DNA from: Clostridia bacterium
Lineage (GTDB): Bacteria; Bacillota; Clostridia; Oscillospirales; Butyricicoccaceae
Direction: 5' to 3'
NCBI GenBank assembly: GCA_017407765.1
Contig: JAFQVZ010000192.1
Coordinates: 1-6,864 of the forward strand
Length of the DNA stretch: 6,864 nt
Position numbers and translations under genes: made by a program. Each line of letters opens with the position of its first letter. The stretch's first letter is position 1. The notes beneath the pieces were generated by a model that saw nothing but the letters and a program-made list of their open reading frames with translations, was not told the origin of the DNA and did no database searches. Of this stretch, positions 1 to 6,143 are shown one piece after another.

Positions 1-405
1 CGTGCCAAGGGTCTTGCCGAAGCCGAGGCTATCGAAAAGAAGGCCGAAGCTCAGCGCAAGATGGGCGAGGCTTCCATCCTCGAAATGTATCTCTCGGCTC
101 TGCCCGAAGTTGTCAAGAATGCCGCTTCACCCCTTGCTCAGACCGATAAGATCGTTATGTATGGTGACGGCAACTCGACAAAGCTTGTCCGCGATGTAAT
201 GACCTCGGCCGGCCAGATCATGGACGGCATGAAGGAATCAACCGGCATCGACCTTCAGGCTATGCTGGCAGGCATCATCGGCGGCTCGGCAGCAGCCTCC
301 AAGGCAGCGCCCCAGCACATTATCATCGAGGCCCCCTCTGCCCAGCAGGTAAAGGCCGAGATCGAAGACTGTGAATGCCAGCCCGATGAGACCACAACTG
401 TATAA
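1..405 (+). CDS. Flotillin-like SPFH protein, C-terminal part (5' truncated by window edge)
   Basis: Frame 1 is open from base 1 to TAA at 403-405, giving the last 134 residues of a protein that starts outside the window. Residues 1-24 are an Ala/Glu-rich heptad-like stretch (AKGLAEAEAIEKKAEAQRK), the EA-repeat coiled coil typical of flotillins. It is followed by GEASILEMYLSALPEVVKN and then PLAQTDKIVMYGDG, which resemble the flotillin C-terminal region that mediates oligomerisation. Flotillins are membrane-associated scaffolds of bacterial lipid microdomains (Bacillus FloT/YuaG is the best known); the SPFH domain and membrane anchor would lie upstream. The tail has a small Gly/Ala patch (GGSAAASKAAP) and an acidic end with a CxC pair (DCECQPDE). 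No downstream partner is on the same strand; the gene ends at a terminator shared with the convergent transporter gene. Family call is fairly secure; which flotillin subtype is not. Confidence 0.85.
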   Translation, partial: RAKGLAEAEAIEKKAEAQRKMGEASILEMYLSALPEVVKNAASPLAQTDKIVMYGDGNSTKLVRDVMTSAGQIMDGMKESTGIDLQAMLAGIIGGSAAASKAAPQHIIIEAPSAQQVKAEIEDCECQPDETTTV

Positions 406-425
406 ATAAAAGCGCGTATAAACAC

Positions 426-459
426 AAAAACGCCATCCACAGTTTGTGGATGGCGTTTT
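426..459. terminator. Bidirectional intrinsic terminator between convergent genes
   Basis: A perfect 10-bp stem, CGCCATCCAC (431-440) pairing with GTGGATGGCG (446-455), encloses a 5-base loop. It is flanked by AAAAA at 426-430 and TTTT at 456-459, so each strand reads stem then T-run. It lies 20 bases after the flotillin stop and 27 bases after the transporter stop on the other strand, as expected for one hairpin serving both. It accounts for most of the 406-482 intergenic space. Confidence 0.9.
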
Positions 460-482
460 ATTATGCCGTTATTCTGTTTTTA

Positions 483-1253
483 TTAACCCATGAACAGGTC
501 GTATGCCAGCTTGACGAACAGCAGGACAAGAACGACATACATCATCTTCTTGACCCTTGCGCTGCCGCCCTTAACGGCCTGCTTTGCGCCCATATAGCTG
601 CCCAGCATCGAGCAGAGAGCCGCGGGAACAGCAACATGATAGAGGATGTTGCCGCGCAGAGCATAAAGAACGACCGATGTGATGTTGGAGGCGAAGTTGG
701 ACACCTTGGCACATGCCGACGACATGACGAGGTCGATGCCGAGGAAGGATGTGAAGCCAAGGATAAGGAATGTGCCTGCACCGGGCCCGATAAGGCCGTC
801 GTAAATACCGACTACAAGGCCGATAACAGCCGAAAGAACGGCTTCCTTGGTTTTGTCGAGCTTAACTTCGCTTACATTTGTGCCGATGTCCTTCTTTGTT
901 GCAAGGAAAACCGCAACGATGGGAATGGCGATAAGCATTACCATTCTGAGAGTCTTCTCAGGCAGGAAGATGGCAAGGCTGGTGCCGATATATGCGCCGG
1001 CAAGGCAGCCCAATGCCGAATAGAGGGCGACCGACATACGTACTGTGCCTTCTTTGAGGTACTTATAAGATGCCGAAGCCAGGCCGCAGGCCGACGAGAA
1101 CTTACCGGTTCCGTGGGCTGTGTGTGCAGGCAGGCCCGAAAGGAGGTATGCAGGCAGGGAAATAAGTCCGCCGCCGCCGGCAATGGCATCGATAAAGCCT
1201 GCCAGGCCGATCAGCGGGCAGACTATGATAAGGATTCTTAAATACTCAGTCAT
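483..1253 (-). CDS. TSUP (TauE/SafE, YfcA-like) family membrane transporter
   Basis: A 256-residue, highly hydrophobic protein with several predicted membrane segments. Two related halves are visible. The first has GLAGFIDAIAGGGGLISLP (16-34) followed by HGTGKFSS (47-54). The second has GLVVGIYDGLIGPGAGTFL (145-163) followed by CAKVSNFAS (181-189). This duplicated glycine-rich signature is the hallmark of the TSUP family, and the first half closely recalls E. coli YfcA. The family exports or imports small sulfur or organic anions (sulfite, sulfoacetate, thiosulfate), but substrate cannot be told from sequence and no sulfur-metabolism gene is adjacent. Length is normal for the family. The ATG at 1253-1251 is preceded by a purine-rich GGGGTG (about 1260-1265) at suitable spacing. 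The gene is transcribed alone and ends at the shared hairpin at 426-459. Confidence 0.9.
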   Translation of the reverse strand: MTEYLRILIIVCPLIGLAGFIDAIAGGGGLISLPAYLLSGLPAHTAHGTGKFSSACGLASASYKYLKEGTVRMSVALYSALGCLAGAYIGTSLAIFLPEKTLRMVMLIAIPIVAVFLATKKDIGTNVSEVKLDKTKEAVLSAVIGLVVGIYDGLIGPGAGTFLILGFTSFLGIDLVMSSACAKVSNFASNITSVVLYALRGNILYHVAVPAALCSMLGSYMGAKQAVKGGSARVKKMMYVVLVLLFVKLAYDLFMG

Positions 1254-1286
1254 GTTTTACACCCCATAAAAATATCAAGTAATGAC

Positions 1287-1310
1287 ATTTTATCACACTT
1301 CTCTCCAATA
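1287..1310 (-). promoter_or_regulatory. Possible promoter of the TSUP transporter gene (extended -10)
   Basis: Reading the - strand, TGATAAAAT (1295-1287) is an extended -10 of the TGnTATAAT type with five of six -10 positions matching. A 17-bp spacer upstream places TTTCAT (1315-1310) at -35, a weak match. The start of transcription would fall near 1280, leaving a leader of roughly 27 bases before the ATG at 1253. The region is AT-rich, so a chance match is possible, but the gene needs its own promoter because a terminator lies immediately upstream. Confidence 0.4.
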
Positions 1311-1316
1311 TGAAAG

Positions 1317-1344
1317 AAAAACCTCTGCCATTGGCAGAGGTTTT
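1317..1344 (-). terminator. Intrinsic terminator of the sigma/anti-sigma operon
   Basis: CCTCTGCC (1322-1329) pairs perfectly with GGCAGAGG (1333-1340) around a 3-base loop. On the - strand the stem is followed by five Ts (complement of 1317-1321) and then a pyrimidine-rich tract. It begins 6 bases past the TAA of the membrane anti-sigma gene. The opposite strand also has TTTT at 1341-1344, so it might work both ways, but no + strand gene reads into it. Confidence 0.85.
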
Positions 1345-1350
1345 GGTGGT

Positions 1351-2421
1351 TTAATTAAAACTTCCATCCCATATATCCGTATCGGCTATATATTCATTCG
1401 ATACAGCCGGGACATAATATGCCCCATATTCGATGCTGCCCTCCGGCCATGTTAAAACATGAAAATCATCAGGCATCCTTATCCAGAACCGGTAATACGG
1501 CATAAAGCAGTTTTCCCAATCTCCGCTTCTGTAAATCAGCTCGGTCTTCCCTATCTCTTCATTACCTAAAAGGTCGAATGGGACCGATGTTACATATCGT
1601 CCACTACGAATCATCTCTTCAGCTTCACATGATGTGATAATTGGATAATCTCCAAGCTTTTCAGTAAAATCTCCTCTATTAAACACTATAGAAGTGAGCT
1701 CACCTTCCCATATACCAAAGCCCACCGAATTAAAGCTTTTATTGAGAAGCTGCTGCTCGAACGTTCCTGCGCCATCATAAAAGGAAATGGAATAGTGTTT
1801 CTCACCATATATATTATGGTTTCCTCCTGTTATATCCACCACCGGTTCATCCATGCCGAGCAGCCACCCATAGTCTGTGAGCAGTTTTTCAGCGATCATC
1901 TGTATTTGCTCAAAGTCGGGAGAATACGGTATATCCTCCCCTATGAAAACAGGCTCTTCAAAGCTTACTCTGATCGTAGTTGCACCCAAGATGCTGATGT
2001 CAGCTTTGTCGGCAAGTTCTTCAAGGCGATCTTCTATTTCATTTTTCCAGGCCTCACGGTCAAAATCGCTGTCCCCTGTGATCTCACCATGATCGTCATA
2101 CTCCCAGTTGTTCTCAAATACAGGCAGGGTCTCAATATCTATATCTTCGTTCCATGGAGAAGTATTTTTGTATTCCGAAATATCGTATACGGCAATACCT
2201 TCATATCCCATATCACCGAAATAGTCGCTCACTTCCAGCATTGGCAGACTCTGTTTCCTGTTCGCAAACCATAAGCCTCCAATTGCCAGAATTACACAGG
2301 CTGCAGCAACAGCGGAAATCAGCTTTCGTTTAGGCAGTTTTCTCATACACTCAGCTTCTTCTATGAGGCTGTCACTTATATCGCCTATTGCCATTAATAT
2401 CTTCTCGTTTTTCTCATTCAC
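1351..2421 (-). CDS. Single-pass membrane protein, probable anti-sigma factor of the adjacent ECF sigma factor
   Basis: A 356-residue protein. Residues 1-34 are a short charged cytoplasmic segment containing AIGDISDSLIEEAE (11-24), a kind of motif I recall at the N-termini of clostridial membrane proteins encoded behind ECF sigma factors. It is followed by KLPKRK and one membrane helix (about 35-53, ISAVAAACVILAIGGLWF). The remaining 300 residues would be outside the cell; they are acidic, rich in Tyr and Trp, and contain two cysteines that could pair (in ITSCEAEE and DWENCF). There is no zinc-binding HxxxCxxC anti-sigma motif, so if it holds the sigma factor it does so through the short N-terminal segment. 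The start is GTG at 2421, overlapping the sigma stop as GTGA, with AAGGAGGG in the end of the sigma gene about 9-10 bases upstream; this arrangement implies translational coupling. The outer domain probably senses an envelope signal, but I do not recognise its fold. Confidence 0.75.
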   Translation of the reverse strand: MNEKNEKILMAIGDISDSLIEEAECMRKLPKRKLISAVAAACVILAIGGLWFANRKQSLPMLEVSDYFGDMGYEGIAVYDISEYKNTSPWNEDIDIETLPVFENNWEYDDHGEITGDSDFDREAWKNEIEDRLEELADKADISILGATTIRVSFEEPVFIGEDIPYSPDFEQIQMIAEKLLTDYGWLLGMDEPVVDITGGNHNIYGEKHYSISFYDGAGTFEQQLLNKSFNSVGFGIWEGELTSIVFNRGDFTEKLGDYPIITSCEAEEMIRSGRYVTSVPFDLLGNEEIGKTELIYRSGDWENCFMPYYRFWIRMPDDFHVLTWPEGSIEYGAYYVPAVSNEYIADTDIWDGSFN

Positions 2422-2978
2422 AGTTCTATGCCCTCCTTTTCAAGATGATCTTTAAGATCTTTTCTCATTCGAAAAAGGATGGATGCCGTCTTGCTTTGGC
2501 TTATGCCCATTTTATCAGCAATATCATTTATTGGATCCATATACCAGTATCGCCTGACAAACACAATTCTTTTTATACTGTTCTGCTTCACAAGAAAATC
2601 CTCTATTATGCGGGTCAGCTCACGCCTATCAAACTCTCGTTCAACATTATGAGGTGATGGAACACATTCCGAAAGCTCGCTGAGAGCTATTTCTCCTTGA
2701 CTGTTGCTTCTTTTTTCAGCAGTGAGATATTTCAGGCGGTTCAGTGAAAGGTTTCGTGTTATCCTGCCAAGAAATATTCTGAGAATGCCCGGTTTATGAG
2801 GCGGCATTGATCGCCAGGCATTAAGCCACGTATCATTGACACACTCTTCTGCATTTTCCGGATTTCTGAGTATATTGTCTGCAATAGTCCGGCAATAAAC
2901 GCCATACTTCATGTCGGTTTCGGTTAGTGCCCTCTGATCCCTTGCCCAATAAAGATCAATTATCTCGCTGTCTTTCAC
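2418..2978 (-). CDS. ECF-type sigma-70 family RNA polymerase sigma factor
   Basis: 186 residues, the normal size of an ECF sigma factor with only regions 2 and 4. Region 2 spans about 8-85: NPENAEECVNDTWLNAWRSM (39-58) matches the conserved 'DAEDVVQDTFLKAW' style segment of region 2.2, and LGRITRNLSLNRLK (70-83) matches region 2.4. A linker (86-118) follows. Region 4 (about 119-180) carries a helix-turn-helix, with DPINDIADKMGISQSKTASI as its recognition part. It would direct RNA polymerase to a small regulon, probably in response to an envelope signal relayed by the overlapping membrane protein. The start is GTG at 2978-2976: AAAGGAGG lies 7 bases upstream, while the nearby ATG at 2985 is out of frame. 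It is the first gene of a two-gene operon. Its base composition is lower in G+C than the genes on either side. Confidence 0.92.
   Translation of the reverse strand: MKDSEIIDLYWARDQRALTETDMKYGVYCRTIADNILRNPENAEECVNDTWLNAWRSMPPHKPGILRIFLGRITRNLSLNRLKYLTAEKRSNSQGEIALSELSECVPSPHNVEREFDRRELTRIIEDFLVKQNSIKRIVFVRRYWYMDPINDIADKMGISQSKTASILFRMRKDLKDHLEKEGIEL
2432..2438 (-). promoter_or_regulatory. Ribosome binding site inside the sigma gene that fixes the GTG start of the anti-sigma gene
   Basis: On the - strand AAGGAGG (2438-2432) lies in the last codons of the sigma gene, 10 bases before GTG at 2421. The nearest ATG (2417) is out of frame, so the GTG is the supported start. Start and stop share GTGA, so ribosomes finishing the sigma gene can restart directly, which would keep the two proteins in fixed proportion. 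Confidence 0.85.
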
Positions 2979-2985
2979 AAGCCAT

Positions 2986-2993
2986 CCTCCTTT
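2986..2993 (-). promoter_or_regulatory. Ribosome binding site fixing the GTG start of the sigma gene
   Basis: AAAGGAGG on the - strand (2993-2986) is a near-perfect Shine-Dalgarno, 7 bases before GTG at 2978. An ATG directly after it (2985) is in another frame, so GTG is the start. Confidence 0.85.
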
Positions 2994-3032
2994 CTCTTTT
3001 CTAAAAGGCCTTTCACTTATATAGACAACAAA

Positions 3033-3062
3033 ATTATATCATATATTGCATCGTACTGTAAA
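3033..3062 (-). promoter_or_regulatory. Near-consensus housekeeping promoter of the sigma/anti-sigma operon
   Basis: On the - strand, TTTACA (3062-3057) is five of six for the -35 box. It is followed after 18 bases by a perfect TATAAT (3038-3033) that also carries the TG of an extended -10 (TGATATAAT). Transcription would start near 3026, giving a leader of just under 50 bases to the GTG at 2978. The -35 box overlaps the T-run of the upstream operon's terminator. Confidence 0.75.
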
Positions 3063-3095
3063 AAAATCAAAAGGCCCTCAGAAGAGGGCCTTTTT
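3061..3095 (-). terminator. Intrinsic terminator of the ABC transporter/SLH operon
   Basis: GGCCCTC (3073-3079) pairs with GAGGGCC (3084-3090) around loop AGAA, extended by AAAA/TTTT on either side. Read on the - strand the stem is followed by TTTTGATTTTTT (3072-3061). It starts within 10 bases of the SLH gene's stop. The + strand also shows five Ts at 3091-3095 but has no gene to terminate. Confidence 0.88.
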
Positions 3096-3099
3096 CATA

Positions 3100-4953
3100 T
3101 TACTTTTCTTCTGCTATGATCATTCGGATCATGCCGCCGTTTTCGGTATAGCCGTCAAAGTATGCCGTGAGCTTGTATTCCTCAAGGCTTACATTATTAA
3201 GGCTCGAGATATAATAGCTGTCATCGTCCTTAATATAAACCTGCAGGCCTGCTGCATTGCGGATATACTCGCCGTTCTTAAGGTCCATGCCATATGAATG
3301 AATCGCTTCGACCGTGCTGTTCTTGAGCGAAGAGAGCGACTCGATAGCCCCATCGGCGCCATACTCGACAGCGCAGGGACCTACCTTTACATTATAATCT
3401 GCATAGGCCGAATGGACCGCGGGCACACCGTTCACCATAACGGTGTAGGTGCTGGGAATGTTCATCATATCGGGGCTCTCGAACGCCGCAAGGACAATGC
3501 CATAGCTGCGGTTGTCGCCGGTGGCATTGCCGAGGATCAGATGCTCGATATCGCCGTTTGCATCCACCTTGCAGAAAAGCACGTCGCGGGATGCGACAGT
3601 TACACCCTCAAGCCTCTCGGCACTCACCTTTACAGCCTTGCCCGAGAGATAATCTATTATCTTGCTGTCAGATGTTATCTCCGCTCCGTCAAGCCTGCCG
3701 TTTCTGACTGTGCCGGTGAGCTTCTCGAACTTGGTGATCTTGGAGAAAGAAACACCGTTTGCCGAAACGGTTACCTTGACCACATTTCCCTCCTTGAGCG
3801 AGCCTGTGGGATAGGGATAGCTGTAGGTATTGCCGTCGGAGGAGCATACTGTGATATATCTGCTCTGCTGAACATTGCCGAAGCCGTCGGCAAGGGTCTG
3901 AGTGCCCACCGAGGACACGACACCGTATATTATGTTTTCAGACTCATTGCCCGTAAGGACATATACGCAGGTGCCGCCCGCACCAAGGAGCAGAGTTACA
4001 CTGTCGCCCACCTTGACCGTGCCAAGATCAGAGAAGGCATAAACAGCCTGCGAGCTGCCGAGGGGGCAGGTTCGGCCCGATACCGTTACCGCCGAGGGAG
4101 AGAGTGTAGAGGGACTTATAGCCTGAACGATGCCGCTGATCTTGGAAGAATATGCCCAAACCGTCTTTACCTCTTCGATATAATAGAGAACATCGTTATA
4201 ACCGATCTTATCGGGAGAAGACACCGAACGGTCGCGGTAGACCGTCAGAGGCTCAAATCCGACAAGTGTCTTCAGGCTGCCGCCGTTATTGATGACGGGG
4301 CCCTTTGCCGAAGCGAGAGCAAGAGATGCATAATCGATCTTTCCGTTGGCATCAACGGCATAACCCAGCTGGTTTGCGTATGTGTAGCCCGACTTGGCCT
4401 TGGCATTAAGGCAGTTATATACGAGGATTGCACAGTCGCGCCTTGTCAGCCTGTCGCCCTGAACTGCCGTCATACCTTCGTCAAGGCCGAGGGAATGGTA
4501 GAGCGTCATATGTGCTGTGGGATAACCTGCTGCAAAATCGGTGCCCGAATATCCCATGACCTTGAGCATGACCGAAACTGCTTCTTCAAGTGTGACATAG
4601 TTATCGGGGCGGAAGGTGCCGTCAAGATAACCCGAAATATAACCCATATTGCGGGACACGGTGATGTAACCCGAATGCCATGCGCCTGCTTTTACATCAG
4701 GATAGGGCGAGACAGCCGAAACCGCCTTGCCCTGAGCCTTAAAAGGCGATGCCGACACCGCCATCTTGACGAACTCGGCACGCGTTACCCCTCTTGCAAG
4801 GTCGAGGTTGCCTTTTTCATCGCCGTTCATTACGCCCATGACGGCCAGCACCGGCAGCACCTCGCCCTCAAGCGAAGCGGCGGCGCTTACAATTCCTGCA
4901 AGAAGCGGGAATATCATACAGAGGGCAAGAGCCCATGCTGTTATCTTTTTCAT
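3100..4953 (-). CDS. Secreted S-layer-homology (SLH) protein with repeated C-terminal modules
   Basis: 617 residues from the preferred ATG at 4953. The start is a signal peptide: MKK, hydrophobic core to about 23, and a likely AxA-type cleavage at 24-26. SLH domain 1 is about 32-68 (LPVLAVMGVMNG..., ending GVTRAEFVKM). SLH domain 2 is about 84-133 (YPDV...GYISGYLDGTFRPDNYVTL). A third, weaker SLH spans about 146-185 (LYHSLGLDEG...RLTRRDCAILVYN). SLH triplets bind secondary cell-wall polymer, so the protein should sit on the outer wall. From about 273 to the end the protein is beta-rich and seems built of five diverged modules of about 70 residues, each opening with a small G-x-V-like motif (SGIV, YGVV, TGTV, YGIV, YGMD). 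No enzyme motif is visible. An alternative start at 4974 would add seven residues, but its codons contain the ribosome binding site used by 4953. It follows the permease stop by 13 bases and is probably co-transcribed with the ABC transporter. Confidence 0.88.
   Translation of the reverse strand: MKKITAWALALCMIFPLLAGIVSAAASLEGEVLPVLAVMGVMNGDEKGNLDLARGVTRAEFVKMAVSASPFKAQGKAVSAVSPYPDVKAGAWHSGYITVSRNMGYISGYLDGTFRPDNYVTLEEAVSVMLKVMGYSGTDFAAGYPTAHMTLYHSLGLDEGMTAVQGDRLTRRDCAILVYNCLNAKAKSGYTYANQLGYAVDANGKIDYASLALASAKGPVINNGGSLKTLVGFEPLTVYRDRSVSSPDKIGYNDVLYYIEEVKTVWAYSSKISGIVQAISPSTLSPSAVTVSGRTCPLGSSQAVYAFSDLGTVKVGDSVTLLLGAGGTCVYVLTGNESENIIYGVVSSVGTQTLADGFGNVQQSRYITVCSSDGNTYSYPYPTGSLKEGNVVKVTVSANGVSFSKITKFEKLTGTVRNGRLDGAEITSDSKIIDYLSGKAVKVSAERLEGVTVASRDVLFCKVDANGDIEHLILGNATGDNRSYGIVLAAFESPDMMNIPSTYTVMVNGVPAVHSAYADYNVKVGPCAVEYGADGAIESLSSLKNSTVEAIHSYGMDLKNGEYIRNAAGLQVYIKDDDSYYISSLNNVSLEEYKLTAYFDGYTENGGMIRMIIAEEK
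3103..4137 (-). repeat. Five tandem diverged ~70-residue modules within the SLH protein
   Basis: In the 617-residue numbering the modules begin at residues 273 (SGIVQAI), 343 (YGVVSSV), 413 (TGTVRNG), 483 (YGIVLAA) and 554 (YGMDLKN). The spacing is 70, 70, 70 and 71 residues. Late in each module there is a turn between beta-like strands, for example VKVGDSVTLLLGAGGTCVYVL, LKEGNVVKVTVSANGVSFSKI and VKVGPCAVEYGADGAIESL. DNA identity between copies is low, so this is an old protein-level duplication, not a nucleotide repeat. The alignment is by eye. Confidence 0.55.
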
Positions 4954-4959
4954 TCTGTT

Positions 4960-4966
4960 TCCTCCC
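4960..4966 (-). promoter_or_regulatory. Ribosome binding site that decides the SLH gene start
   Basis: GGGAGGA on the - strand (4966-4960) ends just 6-7 bases before ATG at 4953. It sits inside the first codons of the longer reading frame that begins at 4974, where it would be translated as Gly-Gly. The 4953 start also leaves a clean MKK signal peptide and clears the permease stop at 4969-4967. Confidence 0.88.
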
Positions 4967-6142
4967 TTATTCATAACGCAGAGCGTCGATGGGGTTGAGT
5001 TTGGCTGCCTTATTGGCAGGCAGATAACCGAATATAATGCCTACGGCAACCGAAACACCGAAAGATACGCTGATCGCCGTGACCGAAGGTATTGCCACGA
5101 TGCCGAAGGCATTGCCGACAACACTGGCAAGGCTTACGCCCATAACTATGCCGATGACCCCTCCGACTGCCGAAGTAGTGCCGGCCTCGATGATAAACTG
5201 ATTGCGTATATCCTTGCGTTTGGCGCCCAGCGACTTTCGTATACCGATCTCGCGGGTTCGCTCGGTGACCGACACCAGCATGATGTTCATAATGCCGATG
5301 CCGCCTACCAGCAGCGAAATGCCGGCGATGGCCACCAGTACGCTGAGCATTGTGTCCTGAACCGTCGACATGACTCCCAGCATTTCGGCCATACTGATGA
5401 TAATGTATGCATCGGAATCGCCGTACACCTTCTGCAGCTTATCCTCTATGAGCCACTGAGCCGCATCGGTAGAATCGGATGTGGCTGCGCTGAAATAATA
5501 CATATTCGTTCTGGCATTGCGGCTGAGGCGCTGGGCATTGGTATAGGGTATGTAGATATAATCGTCATCCGAACCCTTGCCGTATCCGGCCTTTTCTTCA
5601 AGAGTGCCGATGACTGTATAGTTGTCGCCGCCTATGCGGATAATATTTCCCAGACCATCGCCTGAAAAATATTCGTCATTTACATAAGAGCCGATAACGC
5701 ACACCTTGCCCATCTTAAGAATATCGGCATACTGCAGAAAGCGTCCCGATGTAAGCTCGAAGCTCTTGATATCGGCAAACTCTTCCGATACGCCCGACAC
5801 CGACGTGGAGCTGAGAGTCTCGCCGCCTATTTTTGTTCGTGTCATGCAGGAAACCACCGGGCTGACCGCTGCAATGCTGTCGCGGTTGTCCATGGCCAGC
5901 TGAAACATCTCTTCTTCGGTAACTCCATCAGTGGTGCCTCTGCCCATGATCGACACCATAAGCAAATTTGTGCCCATGCTCTCGAAGCTTTCGTTTACCA
6001 TTGTAGTAAGGCCGTCGCCCAGGCTGATGATGATAATTACCGCAGCAACGCCGATGATGATGCCCAGCATGGTGAGGGCCGCCCTTGCCTTACTGGTGGC
6101 AAGCGACTTGATCGCAAGGATAAATGACTGTCTGAAATCCAT
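4967..6142 (-). CDS. MacB/YknZ-type ABC transporter permease
   Basis: 391 residues, close to the usual 400 for unfused MacB-like permeases. Membrane helix 1 is about 21-41 (AALTMLGIIIGVAAVIIIIS). A large outside domain of about 220 residues follows (42-264, MacB-type periplasmic core). Three further helices lie at about 265-290, 322-345 and 355-375. Between helices 2 and 3 is SVTERTREIGIRKSLGAKR (291-309), the conserved cytoplasmic coupling region that contacts the ATPase. The C-terminus KLNPIDALRYE is the family's classic ending. This topology belongs to mechanotransmitting type VII ABC systems (MacB, LolCDE, YknYZ), which act on substrates at the outer face instead of threading them through the membrane; cargo can be peptides, lipoproteins or toxins. 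ATG at 6142 lies one base after the ATPase stop, with GAGGAGG (in the ATPase's last codons) 6 bases upstream. Confidence 0.92.
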   Translation of the reverse strand: MDFRQSFILAIKSLATSKARAALTMLGIIIGVAAVIIIISLGDGLTTMVNESFESMGTNLLMVSIMGRGTTDGVTEEEMFQLAMDNRDSIAAVSPVVSCMTRTKIGGETLSSTSVSGVSEEFADIKSFELTSGRFLQYADILKMGKVCVIGSYVNDEYFSGDGLGNIIRIGGDNYTVIGTLEEKAGYGKGSDDDYIYIPYTNAQRLSRNARTNMYYFSAATSDSTDAAQWLIEDKLQKVYGDSDAYIIISMAEMLGVMSTVQDTMLSVLVAIAGISLLVGGIGIMNIMLVSVTERTREIGIRKSLGAKRKDIRNQFIIEAGTTSAVGGVIGIVMGVSLASVVGNAFGIVAIPSVTAISVSFGVSVAVGIIFGYLPANKAAKLNPIDALRYE

Positions 6143-6143
6143 G

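Noticed and set aside
426..459. The inverted repeats at 426-459, 1317-1344 and 3061-3095 considered as a repeat family or mobile element ends
   Set aside because: The stems share no sequence with one another, and each sits just after a stop codon with a T-run, so they are ordinary terminators.
444..1241. A 265-codon + strand open frame opposite the TSUP transporter
   Set aside because: It begins inside the terminator hairpin, its translation is low-complexity and Cys-rich, and the - strand frame shows clear TSUP motifs.
1795..2274. A + strand open frame opposite the anti-sigma gene
   Set aside because: It lies wholly within a gene on the other strand, with no initiation signal or domain; a shadow frame.
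3298..4998. A 566-codon open frame on the + strand opposite the SLH gene
   Set aside because: It is antisense to a gene with a signal peptide and SLH domains, and its translation is Cys/His/Arg-rich with no recognisable domain or ribosome binding site. It is explained by the codon bias of the - strand gene.
4766..5665. A 299-codon + strand open frame spanning the SLH/permease junction
   Set aside because: It is antisense to two well-supported genes and has no family features or plausible ribosome binding site.
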